Source: Discostella pseudostelligera
Taxonomy: Eukaryota; Bacillariophyta; Thalassiosirophyceae; Thalassiosirales; Thalassiosiraceae
Length of the DNA: 17,236 bases
Reading direction: 5' to 3'
NCBI GenBank assembly: GCA_036940085.1
Contig: JALLBK010000368.1
Span: 1 to 17,236 of the forward strand
Both the position numbers and the translations under genes were made by a program. The notes beneath the pieces are model-generated. The model made no database searches and was not told the DNA's origin. It worked only from the letters and a program-made list of their open reading frames with translations. This document shows, piece after piece, positions 1-8,491 of this stretch. Every line of letters starts with the position of its first letter. Position 1 is the stretch's first letter.

Positions 1-915
1 CCCGATCGGCAGGTTGTTGCAATGACGGGTGATGGAACTAATGATGCACCTGCGCTGAAGCGAGCTGATATTGGATTTGCTATGGGAATCGCCGGAACTC
101 AGATTGCCAAGGATGCCGCGGATATCATTTTGCTTGACGATAACTTTGCGTCGATTGTAACTGCTGCCAAATGGGGCCGAAATGTGTATGCGTCCATTCA
201 AAAGTTTCTCCAATTCCAGCTTACTGTCAACATTGCCGCGGTGGTGACAGCGCTAGTGGGATCGTTTGCGTCCGCCAAGTCCCCATTGGCTGCCATCCAG
301 CTTCTGTGGGTCAATCTGATCATGGACGCCCTTGCATCACTTGCCCTCGCGTCTGAGCCGCCGACCGAAGAGCTGCTGAAACGCAACCCAGTCAACCGAT
401 CTAAGAGTATCATCACCGAACGCATGTGGGGCAATCTCCTTGGACAAGCTTCCTACCAACTCACGGTCATCATGTTCCTTTTGTTCAAAGGTCCAGATGT
501 GTTTGGTTTTGAATTTGGTGATTACGTCGAGAAGACCTACGATGAGAACTCGATCCACTATACATTCATCTTCAACTCTTTTGTTTGGATGCAGTTGTTC
601 AATGAGATCAACAGCCGGTCGTTGCAGGGAGAGTTTAATATTTTCAGAGGAATAGAGCGCAATCCTCTCTTCTGCGGTATTCTAGTTGCATCTGCGGCGC
701 TTCAAGTTGTTATGGTGGAATTTGGTGGGAAAGCAATGCATGTATCTGAGAATGGACTCGATGCGGAATTGTGGGGTTACAGTATTGCGTTTGGATTTGG
801 ATCGCTTCCTGTACAGCAGGTGATCAATGTTATCTACACTGGTCTGCATCGGATCTACAGCAAACGGAGGGCACGTCTTCAAGCGGAAGCTTCTCGCCGT
901 CGTGTATCATCTTGA
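1..915 (+). CDS. Ca2+-transporting P-type ATPase (plasma-membrane type, P2B), C-terminal part
   Basis: This is the last 304 residues of a P-type ATPase that pumps Ca2+ out of the cytosol at the cost of ATP. The frame is open from base 1, so the gene starts upstream of the window. It opens at the hinge motif TGDGTNDAPAL (residues 9-19), the conserved end of the P domain that helps bind Mg2+. Six membrane segments follow: M5 about 69-90, M6 97-117, M7 144-163, M8 186-203, M9 221-240 and M10 257-280. M5 carries QFQLTVN and M6 carries LLWVNLIMD; Asn105 and Asp109 there are Ca2+-site positions in PMCA pumps. QLFNEIN in M8 and the VEFGGK loop after M9 are also PMCA-like. The tail after M10 is only about 25 basic residues, so the long C-terminal calmodulin domain of animal PMCAs is absent; any regulatory domain would be N-terminal as in plant ACA pumps (inference). 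The stop is TGA at 913-915. Family assignment is secure; the exact substrate is inferred from similarity. Confidence 0.95.
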   Translation, partial: PDRQVVAMTGDGTNDAPALKRADIGFAMGIAGTQIAKDAADIILLDDNFASIVTAAKWGRNVYASIQKFLQFQLTVNIAAVVTALVGSFASAKSPLAAIQLLWVNLIMDALASLALASEPPTEELLKRNPVNRSKSIITERMWGNLLGQASYQLTVIMFLLFKGPDVFGFEFGDYVEKTYDENSIHYTFIFNSFVWMQLFNEINSRSLQGEFNIFRGIERNPLFCGILVASAALQVVMVEFGGKAMHVSENGLDAELWGYSIAFGFGSLPVQQVINVIYTGLHRIYSKRRARLQAEASRRRVSS

Positions 916-1742
916 TGTGGTGATGGGTGTAACATGGGGATTGGTTGCATGAACATGAGGGGTTCTTCGCTGGGGTCGATGTTCATTTACATTTCATAGT
1001 CCTGCGAAACAGAGCCACGTCTGACGTCGGTAAACTTTCATCGAAGGATTTCGAATAATGAATAGTGATTGTGTTTGAAAAGAAGGAAAGCAATTTTATG
1101 CCTAGAGCTGGATGATGGAATAATATTGTTAATTACAGTCTATTAATTTCTCTTGTGTGGAATAATAATCGTTCACTTTAACTCGGTCCACAACTTTGCA
1201 TAGATGCAAAGCGCATATTAGTATCGCTTAAGCCGTTCTCTGCCCGGGTGGGGGTTAAGGAAGATACGGAACTGCTGCTGACCGGATGGACCCCTCCTTG
1301 TCCTATTGTTGCGCCTAAATCAAGAGAGAGTGAATGTACACATGTGAGAGTAGTTTCAAGCATTGATGGTGAGATCAATATGCGAACGAAAAGAAACAAG
1401 ATGTATTCGTGGGTGCAGGATGTCTCGGATTGCAGTTAAAAAGTATTGTTAAAACCCCCATTTCAAAAAGTCGGGAGTAATGATTTGGGACCTTGCCCCT
1501 ATTCGTCATCGACAGGCACACATTGACACACAAAACAAGGCAGGAACACTTACATTGCATGGAACATGGTCAGAGAACTGTAGTGGCTCGCGGGTGGGTT
1601 TCGTCAATAAACCGCCTTGTCGGGGGGCGGGGGATTGGCAGACGACGGCGGGAAGGTAGGGATGTCCAAACAAACGCAACTCCGTCAAAGTCAATGCTGG
1701 GCGTATCAAACTTTATGGGTAGATTAGCCACCCACAACTTCT
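916..1742. other. Convergent intergenic region (3' flanks of ATPase and PAM16 genes)
   Basis: These 827 bases lie between two genes that face each other, so they should hold both 3' UTRs and terminators. I see no convincing coding sequence; the short ORFs are low-complexity and unlike any family I know. The stretch around 1100-1175 is AT-rich. One clear inverted repeat occurs at 1194-1211 (CTTTGCAT, two bases, ATGCAAAG). A GC-rich patch lies around 1613-1655. No firm poly(A) signal could be picked. Confidence 0.6.
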
Positions 1743-2198
1743 TCACTCCTTTTTTGGTGTATCCTGCTCCTGCCCCTTCATTTCATTCACATACTCATCC
1801 AACAATTCCTTCGCTCGATACACTTTACTCTGGACATAAAAGCTCCCCCCATTCTCAACCGCATTGGCAGCAAAGTATCGATCATACTGTCGTTGTATCG
1901 CTGCCACATCTTTCGATACCTCCTCTTCGGTTAGATTTAGTACCATGTATGCTTCATCTTTGGACATTCGTGCCTTGCCCAAGAAGGAGGCTCCTTTTTT
2001 TAGTGGATCAGAAGAAGAGGAGGCCTCGTTGGCCGTCCCCGACTTTCGTGCATTTTCCAGTGCCGCCGCATAGGCAGCGGGCAAAGTTCGGGCAATGATG
2101 GCAATTCCGGCCACGACAGATTGGGCAATGATACGGCCGAGTGGACCCAAGGCCATAAGGGTGGGTGGAGTGCGATGATATGGACCGAGGGGTGGCAT
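1743..2198 (-). CDS. PAM16: Mitochondrial import motor subunit PAM16/TIM16 (J-like protein)
   Basis: The 151-residue product matches the Pam16/Tim16 (Magmas) family. This protein sits on the matrix side of the TIM23 channel, pairs with the J-protein Pam18/Tim14 and controls its stimulation of mitochondrial Hsp70. The N-terminal hydrophobic stretch (about 21-47, RIIAQSVVAGIAIIARTLP) is typical of the family. A polar linker follows (50-75), then the J-like domain (79-136) with MSKDEAYMVLNL and GGSFYVQSKVYRAKELLDEY. The HPD triad of true J-proteins is replaced by Ala-Val-Glu at 113-115, as expected for a Pam16 that cannot itself activate Hsp70. Normal family length is about 120-150. The first ATG (2198) has an A at -3; Met15 (2156) is an alternative start that would give 137 residues, closer to many homologues. 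No intron is needed. It is convergent with the ATPase and divergent from glucosidase II beta. Confidence 0.9.
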   Translation of the reverse strand: MPPLGPYHRTPPTLMALGPLGRIIAQSVVAGIAIIARTLPAAYAAALENARKSGTANEASSSSDPLKKGASFLGKARMSKDEAYMVLNLTEEEVSKDVAAIQRQYDRYFAANAVENGGSFYVQSKVYRAKELLDEYVNEMKGQEQDTPKKE

Positions 2199-2269
2199 TT
2201 TCTATTATTGTTGCGCTTGTTAAAAGTAGTGGTGTTGATAGTGTACCCAAAGGTGTGTGTTGGAGTCTC

Positions 2270-2293
2270 GATATCTCCCTCTCAAGAGATATC
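2270..2293. repeat. Inverted repeat, 8-bp arms, in PAM16 upstream region
   Basis: GATATCTC at 2270-2277 and GAGATATC at 2286-2293 are perfect reverse complements around an 8-base spacer. The site is about 70 bases upstream of the PAM16 start codon, so it could lie in its promoter or 5' UTR. Function unknown. Confidence 0.6.
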
Positions 2294-2918
2294 TATATCA
2301 GCGTTGTGTAATGGATATTATGTTGATGCACAAGAGATCAAAATGTGATGAGTGGCATGGAATTACAAAAACAGAAAAAGACGCGGAGCCGACGGCAAGC
2401 AAGCAGGCAGGCAGATTGCAAAAATTACTATGGCGTCAGGGTTAAAAAGCTCGATTACATTTTGGATCGTCAACGACATGAAAGTCTCGGACCCTCAGGA
2501 TAATACAATGAATTTCTCGTCATTCGCCAATAACAATAACATTGGTGGTGCACTTCGATGCATGATGGACACAGACACACACATACTCAAGCACGTACCT
2601 CCCCGCTCAGAAGCACAACAAGGGAAGACGAAGAATAGGAATACGGAACGAGATAGAGGTGTTGGTGTGGATGATGTGCTATCTCCAACTGAAACTATTG
2701 CTGCGTTGGTGGGCGGGGGGCGGCTCCATCGTCATGGTCATCGTCGCCATCGTCTTTTTGTTGTTGGGATTGTGATTGAAGTTCGAGCAGCGCGGCGGCG
2801 TTTTGATGGTTTTGTGTGGGTCTGCCATGGGGGCGAGGCGACGGCCAGACGCGAATCTTTTTTTATTTCGAATTTGTTAAGTATATTTTTCAATTTCAAA
2901 TTTTTATTTTTAAAAAGC

Positions 2919-2940
2919 ATAAGTATCTTTTGATACTTAT
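2919..2940. repeat. Perfect 9-bp hairpin in AT-rich DNA
   Basis: ATAAGTATC and GATACTTAT flank a TTTT loop, giving a perfect 9-bp stem. It closes an AT-rich tract (from about 2858) and lies about 125 bases upstream of the glucosidase II beta start. It could be a promoter element or chance in AT-rich sequence. Confidence 0.65.
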
Positions 2941-3066
2941 CTTCCAGAGGACCTGACGCCGCACAGACGAAAGTCACCATCACTTCTTACTTAAGTACTT
3001 CTTGTGCAAATGTTATTTGTTATTTTAGTTTAGGCTCCCTCGACCTCGACCTTCGAGCTTGTGACC

Positions 3067-5595
3067 ATGGCGTCCGCTCTCGTACTACTACCCCGCCTCC
3101 TATCGGCATCCCCCCTGCTGCTTCTACTACTCACCTTCTTCATCTCCTTCTCCATCCACCACCATCATCATCCTATCCTCGCTCTCGCCGCATCATCTTC
3201 TTCATCAGCTAATAATGTAACCCAATGCCGCTCCGGCTGGACCAACCTTCTCCAAACACTTCACCCCTCCCAAATCAATGATGGATATTGTGATTGCCCG
3301 TACGATAATGCCGATGAACCAAATACCTCCGCTTGTTCGGGTGGTATGGATGGGATGTGGGCGGGATTGCCTATGCTTTCGACTGGTGAGGAAGAGACTA
3401 CCACCACTACTGCGGCGGCGGCGAATGTGGCGAAAAAGAATGCCTACTTCCATTGCCCACAGCAACCAACCTTGCTCCTGCCATTATCACGGATCAATGA
3501 TGGAATTTGCGATTGTTGCGATGGTGCCGATGAATTATTAAGTGCGCCAAGCTCTGATACTGTACCCACCACCACCACTTCTTGTCCAGACACTTGTAAC
3601 GAGGTACTAGCCGAAGAACGTGCCATACAAGCCAAATCCAAATCGAATTACATTATAGGAAATCAACATCGACTTGATTCCATAATGCAATATCAACAAT
3701 GGCATTCGGATAGTCAAATTAAATTACACAATTTACAAACGGTGGAATTGGTAGCATCCAATAACGAAATGGAGGAGGTAGAGCAGTCATTGCACGAGGC
3801 CCAATTGTCCTATGGAAAAAGATGGATTGCCATGGTGGAAGAGCAGGTGGCAATGGAACCATTATTGGATATCTTCAATGGAGTAGAGAGTTATGATATT
3901 TCCGATTTGGGGGCATTTATTATATCATTGTGTGCATTATCTGCTGAAATTTCATCGGATAATGTGGATGAGAAGGAGAGGTGTGTGGCATTCCATCGAG
4001 CTAGTTTGGATGTGGGCATCTTATGGAATAATGATGATGATAATGGTGGGAATGTTAGTAGCAGTGAGACACTCCCCACCTTCACCCGTCTTGTACCGAC
4101 CATGGAACATTCATTGATTGAGTATGCCAATCGGATATTGTTACGATTGATTGGAGAGAAGAAGGATGGTGCAAATAAGAAATCATCGAGAAGGGACCAC
4201 CGAAGACGAAAACCAAAGGAAGTACGATCTGAACCGGAAAATACTTTAGATGATGATGACGGTGACGCCATGAATGATAGCGAGGACGATTGGGACAATG
4301 ACCATGATTCGGAAGATGGGGAGGGGGGGACGGAAGTGCTGCCGGTGGAGGGAGAGGTGCTGGTGCGGGACAATGAAACTTTGGTGCGATCACTGTTGGA
4401 GAAGGTTCCACTCGACCGAAGTATGTTCAAAAACCAGAGTAAGAGGCTTCTTGAGTATACTATTGAACAAGCTAACGTTGACAAGGAGGCGGCTGAAGAT
4501 TCCGACGGCTCCAGCAACAGCGACGAACAACAAGGAGACGACGGATCAATTTCCAGCAAAATTGATCCAATGTCCCTTACGATGGTAAAATCTACCATAT
4601 CCAAATATCTTTCCCAAATTACTCGCGGAGAAACTAGTGCTGCATCTGCGGCACGGTTCGTTGCGTCGGTGATGCAAAACGGTGGTGACTCTGCCCGACG
4701 GGATTTGATAAATTTGGCCATTATGATATTGTATCATAGCAACGTTGCATCAGAGGATGTTGCTGAGCTCATATATTCGACATTCAGCAGCTTGCGCTTA
4801 ACTCAGGAAGGGTCTGCAAATGGCTCATCTTGTGCTGCACCTTGGGGTAACATTTGCCCAGCCCGTACGGTCCAAGTCGGAGGAAAGACATACCCACCTG
4901 CATTCCTCGTGCATGCTGCACATAAGAGATGTGATCAGCGTCAAAACTCTGCTATGGAAGTTTGTGTTGTGGAAGGTGATGAGGTAGAATTTCCAACCAG
5001 CGTTTCTGGTGGTTATTACAACTACTTTACTCCACAATCGAGGGGAGCAGAAGATGCCTTGACATCGTACTTTTCGAGAACTGCCTCTCTCCATGTAGTA
5101 CCGTCGGAACTATCGGAATTGAGAACACGTAAAGACACAATCGATGGACATAGAGCTTCATTAATGAAAAGAATTGCTGATCTGGAACGCGAAATTGGTG
5201 ACATCAATGGTTGCACCTCCAAATATGGTGTCGACGGGGAACTCTTCATGTTGCGTGATACCTGCCACAAATTAGAGCATGGAAAGTACGAGTACGAAGT
5301 CTGCATCTTTGGTCAGGCAACCCAACGAGATATTGGACAAAAGAATGGTGGAACCAACCTTGGATCTTGGCAATCAGAGTCTATAGAAGACGGTCAACGA
5401 AAATTGAAGTGGGATGGTGGGACCAAATGTTGGAACGGACCAGTTCGAAGCGCGGAGGTCTCCGTCGCTTGCGGTGCGGAGACGAAGCTCCTAACGGCGG
5501 ATGAGCCTGAAACTTGCCGGTACGTGTTCGCTATGGAAAGTCCAATTGGCTGCGATGATGATTTCAAGATAAAGAACATGATAATGATAGAATAG
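3067..5595 (+). CDS. Glucosidase II beta subunit (PRKCSH-like)
   Basis: The 842-residue product is the regulatory subunit of ER alpha-glucosidase II, which trims the inner glucoses from N-glycans in the calnexin/calreticulin cycle. Order of parts: hydrophobic signal sequence (about 1-43, with a five-His run at 31-35); two LDL-receptor class A-like modules (54-90 with INDGYCDCPYDNADEP, and 130-177 with INDGICDCCDGADE); a coiled-coil-like stretch (about 180-260); an acidic Asp/Glu-rich region (about 395-435); and a C-terminal MRH lectin domain (about 729-830). Gln750, Arg794, Glu813 and Tyr819 fit the four MRH sugar-binding positions. I chose the ATG at 3067 (ACCATGG context); the frame is open two codons further up, but only to a GTG. 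The protein is much longer than the roughly 530 residues of the human subunit, mostly from the middle. It ends in MIMIE, without the HDEL of the animal subunit, so retention probably relies on its catalytic partner (inference). Confidence 0.93.
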   Translation: MASALVLLPRLLSASPLLLLLLTFFISFSIHHHHHPILALAASSSSSANNVTQCRSGWTNLLQTLHPSQINDGYCDCPYDNADEPNTSACSGGMDGMWAGLPMLSTGEEETTTTTAAAANVAKKNAYFHCPQQPTLLLPLSRINDGICDCCDGADELLSAPSSDTVPTTTTSCPDTCNEVLAEERAIQAKSKSNYIIGNQHRLDSIMQYQQWHSDSQIKLHNLQTVELVASNNEMEEVEQSLHEAQLSYGKRWIAMVEEQVAMEPLLDIFNGVESYDISDLGAFIISLCALSAEISSDNVDEKERCVAFHRASLDVGILWNNDDDNGGNVSSSETLPTFTRLVPTMEHSLIEYANRILLRLIGEKKDGANKKSSRRDHRRRKPKEVRSEPENTLDDDDGDAMNDSEDDWDNDHDSEDGEGGTEVLPVEGEVLVRDNETLVRSLLEKVPLDRSMFKNQSKRLLEYTIEQANVDKEAAEDSDGSSNSDEQQGDDGSISSKIDPMSLTMVKSTISKYLSQITRGETSAASAARFVASVMQNGGDSARRDLINLAIMILYHSNVASEDVAELIYSTFSSLRLTQEGSANGSSCAAPWGNICPARTVQVGGKTYPPAFLVHAAHKRCDQRQNSAMEVCVVEGDEVEFPTSVSGGYYNYFTPQSRGAEDALTSYFSRTASLHVVPSELSELRTRKDTIDGHRASLMKRIADLEREIGDINGCTSKYGVDGELFMLRDTCHKLEHGKYEYEVCIFGQATQRDIGQKNGGTNLGSWQSESIEDGQRKLKWDGGTKCWNGPVRSAEVSVACGAETKLLTADEPETCRYVFAMESPIGCDDDFKIKNMIMIE

Positions 5596-6029
5596 CAGAT
5601 TGAGGGTGAGGACCAGCATATGAGTAGCAGTAGAACTATCCATCTCTAACCTACCAGTGTTTTTTTCCCGTCAAAATCCACTATTGTAAATTGATCCAAT
5701 CCAAAATGGCTCGATTTTCATTTTTGTCGGAGTTCGGATGAGCAGTCACGGTCCGAATTGTCAAGCAACGTAGGAATAGTATCTCTCTAGGTACCCAGAA
5801 ATAAAATGACGAATCTGGATCGAGAAAAGTTCTGTGCTGATATTATGCACCCCACACCCCACATCATACGATCATCGATCCGAACTGCATTCAGTGAATG
5901 CGAATGCGAAATGCGAAGCACACGCCTACCACCACACCTGCGAACAATAACATGCCGCCGCTGGTGGTGTGATCGTCGCCTCACTGCTGCTCGTCATAAT
6001 CGCATAATTCGACGAAGCAATAAGCAATC
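5596..6029. other. Intergenic region upstream of the metalloprotease gene
   Basis: These 434 bases hold the 3' flank of glucosidase II beta and the promoter/5' UTR of the metalloprotease. An AATAAA at 5800-5805 could serve as a poly(A) signal but is 205 bases past the stop, so this is weak. A small inverted repeat, GCATTC-AGT-GAATGC, lies at about 5887-5901 and is followed by repeated GAATGCGAA-type words. A 75-codon ATG-initiated reading frame (5806-6033) ends in a TGA that overlaps the metalloprotease ATG; see its own entry. Confidence 0.5.
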
Positions 6030-6033
6030 ATGA
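5806..6033 (+). other. Possible upstream ORF overlapping the metalloprotease start
   Basis: An ATG-initiated 75-codon frame runs to a TGA at 6031-6033 that overlaps the metalloprotease start codon at 6030-6032 (ATGA). The peptide is Arg/His/Cys-rich and resembles nothing I know. If the transcript starts upstream of 5806, this would be an uORF able to limit or couple translation of the protease. It may equally be chance, as no transcript data are available. Confidence 0.2.
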
Positions 6034-7658
6034 CGATTAGATATTCCAGCTTAATCAGTATACTCCTCCTCTTTGGCAGACACGCTGCCGGTGTCCACAA
6101 CCACCTCGGCGGCCGCCATGGTGACCACATCGACGACGACGACGAGGATACCCCCAATGACGACAATCTTCAAAACCACGGCGATGACGATAATCTGAAA
6201 CAGAAACTACAAGGCAACCTCCGACGCCTTCAAGGCATCTTCGACGACTACGATGACGACAACGACACCATCCTGCCGGAATTAATTTCGTCCACCACCA
6301 ATCATCCCTGCAAAGACGGCGAGCCGACCTTCACCGTCGGAAATGTTTCCTACGCATGCCAAACAGCTTTCCAACAACAGGATGGATTTTGTGCCACAGC
6401 CGCAATGTCTCCTGATGAGAAGGTGAAGGCAGACGAGCATTATCAAGCATGGGAGGCATTTAAGGACAAGAAGGAGGAGAAGGTTAATGGCGGTGATCAG
6501 GGAGGAGAGTGGAGGAGGCGATTGGGCGGCTGCGGTGATTGTGTGGATTGGACTAAAACAACCATTACCATTCCTACCTATATTCATGTCATCCACTCTG
6601 GTACTACGGGCAAGAAGTTCACCTACGCATCTAATCCAGCGTACATCCAAAATCAAATCAAGGTTTTGAACATCGGTTTCCGTGGAGATGTAAGTACCGC
6701 ATTCACCCCCTATGCGAGCCGTTCCTATCCACGTTACGATGTCAAGGATGCAAACACTAAGATACAGTTTTGTCTCGCGGGGACAACTGCTACGGACAAT
6801 GCATCGTGGTACGCAGATGCAAATCAGTTAGAGATGAAGACAGCATTGAAGCAAGGTGGATCAGAGTCGTTGAATGTTTATGTCAATACTGCGTCGGGGT
6901 TTGCCGGTTATGCGTATTATCCCTCTAATGATGAATTTGTTCTAGATGGAGTAGTATTGTTAAATGAGAGCATGCCCGGTGGTTCATTAGCCCCTTACAA
7001 TGAGGGCGACACATTGACGCATGAGGTGGGCCATTGGCTGGGGCTAGATCATACTCATGGTAATGGCTGCGATGGTCCAGGTGATTACATGGACCTCGCA
7101 CCACCGAGTGCAAACTATGAAAGTGTAAAGGCAAATGAAGGGGCAGCTAGTTTTGGGTGTCAAGTGAATTTGGATACTTGCACAGCCGATGCAGGAAAAA
7201 AGAATCCAATCCACAATTTCATGTCGTATGGTGATGTGAGTTCACGTTCTTGTCCAACCTGATACGTTGGCTTGCATCTCTATTCTTTGCTCGGTTCTCT
7301 ATTTGTTCATCATTTCTCACATGTAGTATTCTTGCTTTGCTGGACGATATCGTTTCCTCCTTCTTGTTCTTGTTCTCTGCAGGATAATTGTGTGGATCAA
7401 TTTACTCCTGGTCAGAAAGTCAAGCTTCAGCAAGCTTGGGAAACATACCGCCATAAGTTGGGATACAGTGAGCAGTTCTCTCTTGCGGCGGACGGATACA
7501 GTTGTGTATATCCTGGGATGCCCTTGGTGTCAACAATGTCCCCAACGTTGCAGCCAACAACAAAATCACCTACGTTGAAGCCGACAACGAAACGCCCCAC
7601 ATCCAAGCCCACCAAGACGCCGAAGCCAACAAAAAAAAACACGGCACGGATTCGGTGA
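6030..7658 (+). CDS. Secreted M43-family (pappalysin-like) zinc metalloprotease, two exons
   Basis: Exon 1 (6030-7235, 402 codons) and exon 2 (7383-7658) join to a 493-residue protein. It should be a secreted zinc endopeptidase. Parts: signal peptide (1-21); His/Asp-rich low-complexity region (about 22-80); Cys-containing pro-region (about 90-175); and the metzincin catalytic domain (about 180-440). The zinc motif [11 protein letters not shown] occupies 331-341 (His331, Glu332, His335, His341). The Met-turn is NFMSYGD with Met398, and across the splice the text continues as [11 protein letters not shown], the usual M43 ending after the Met-turn. The C-terminus is a Thr/Pro/Lys tail of [13 protein letters not shown] units, a likely wall-linked or O-glycosylated stalk (inference). 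Without splicing, exon 1 stops at 7262 and exon 2 is lost, so the intron is strongly supported. A run of nine A at 7631-7639 near the end is a place where an indel would change the tail. A broken partial copy lies at 7861-8490. Confidence 0.88.
7236..7382 (+). other. Spliceosomal intron of the metalloprotease gene (147 bp)
   Basis: The intron starts GTGAGT directly after the GAT codon of the Met-turn and ends in a pyrimidine-rich stretch with TGCAG. Splicing is between codons (phase 0) and restores the M43 sequence SYGD-DNCVDQF. Read through, it gives a stop at 7260-7262. Confidence 0.88.
7530..7640 (+). repeat. Thr/Pro/Lys repeat tail coding region
   Basis: The last part of exon 2 encodes degenerate short repeats ([33 protein letters not shown]). 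Such low-complexity tails are common in diatom extracellular proteins and suggest a stretched, glycosylated or cell-wall-bound end. This is repeat sequence inside the CDS, not a separate element. Confidence 0.75.
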
Positions 7659-7860
7659 TTCCAGTGGTGGGTATGATCCAATTCAGCTATCATGACCAGC
7701 ATAAAAGGACCCAAAGTATTCATAATTCACTTCATGTGGTGGAGTTTTATTGAGTGGTTTCTACTATGTACTGTGTGTAAAGTGTAACGTGTAAAATTAC
7801 TAAGTCCTTGTAGTAGTACTAGTTTTATTTTGGTCGTCTTGTCAAGAGAAGAATAGTAGA
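7659..7860. other. 3' flank of metalloprotease gene
   Basis: About 200 bases between the metalloprotease stop and the start of the broken duplicate. It should contain the 3' UTR and terminator. No clear poly(A) hexamer or coding potential was seen. Confidence 0.5.
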
Positions 7861-8490
7861 ACGACGATGTGCTTCCGCAGAAACCAGAGGGCGATCTCCG
7901 GCGACGCCATCAAGGCATCTTCGACAAGGAAGAGGAGGAGGACATGATCATGATACCGGAATCGATCTCTTCCAGCACCAGTCATCCCTGCAAAGATGGC
8001 GAGCTGACCTTCACCGTCGGAAACGTTACCTACGCATGCTGATCTGATTTCCAACGAAGAGGTGGATTATGTGCCACAGCCGCAGCAATGTCTCCGGAGG
8101 AGTGAGTCAACAAAGCAGACAAATATTTTCTTGAGTGGAACAACATGAAGAACAATATGGGATGGAATTGCTTGACAGGGAGAGAGGAGGAAACTTGGCG
8201 GTTGCAGAGACTGTGTCGATTGGGACACTATCGTCATTACCATCCCCACCTCCATTCATGTCATCCACTCTGGAACTACACGCAAGAAGTATGCCTATAC
8301 ATCTAATCCATCATACATCCAAAATCAAATCAAGGTACATCGGTTTTCGTGGAGATGTAAATACCGCATTCTGGCCTTATCCAAGCCATCAAGCTGTTCT
8401 TACGATCATTATAAAGTTACGGATAGTACAAATGCCAATATCCAGTTTTGTCTCATGGGGACAACTGCTATGGACAACGCATCATGGTAC
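7861..8490 (+). pseudogene. Broken partial duplicate of the M43 metalloprotease gene
   Basis: This stretch is colinear with about 6190-6812 of the intact gene next door. Shared blocks include CATCAAGGCATCTTCGAC, CATCCCTGCAAAGA.GGCGAG, TTCACCGTCGGAAA.GTT, CATCCAAAATCAAATCAAGG and CAGTTTTGTCTC..GGGACAACTGCTA. The copy covers the pro-region and the start of the catalytic domain only; the HExxH region is missing. It has an in-frame TGA at 8040-8042 (the intact gene reads CAA after the same TACGCATGC), a 5-base loss after TCAAATCAAGG (about 8335), and other indels, so it cannot encode the protease. Similarity ends abruptly after ATCATGGTAC at 8490, where the retroelement begins. It is a decayed tandem duplication, later cut by insertion or rearrangement. 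Confidence 0.88.
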
Positions 8491-8491
8491 C

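Larger units (their letters stand above)
2199..3066. promoter_or_regulatory. Divergent promoter region between PAM16 and glucosidase II beta
   Basis: These 868 bases separate the two divergent start codons, so they should contain both promoters and 5' UTRs. No recognisable coding sequence was found. Visible structure: an 8-bp inverted repeat at 2270-2293 (GATATCTC...GAGATATC); a G-rich run around 2709-2725; a strongly AT-rich stretch at about 2858-2940; and a perfect 9-bp hairpin with a TTTT loop at 2919-2940. No TATA box or named factor site could be assigned. Confidence 0.5.

Noticed and set aside
1493..2098. 201-codon plus-strand ORF
   Set aside because: It is antisense to the well-supported PAM16 gene, begins without a recognised domain, and is Pro/His/Ser-rich shadow sequence.
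2352..2983. Open frames on both strands upstream of glucosidase II beta
   Set aside because: Low-complexity composition, no domain, overlapping each other and the AT-rich promoter tract.
3891..4721. 276-codon minus-strand Ser-rich ORF
   Set aside because: It is the antisense shadow of the acidic, codon-biased middle of glucosidase II beta.
5800..5805. AATAAA as the poly(A) signal of glucosidase II beta
   Set aside because: It is 205 bases past the stop and stands alone; the hexamer is weakly used in diatoms and no other support exists.
6685..6700. GTAAGT at 6690 as a second donor site in the metalloprotease
   Set aside because: The frame reads through it with M43-like sequence on both sides, and the duplicate has the same coding blocks in the same order, so no intron is needed.
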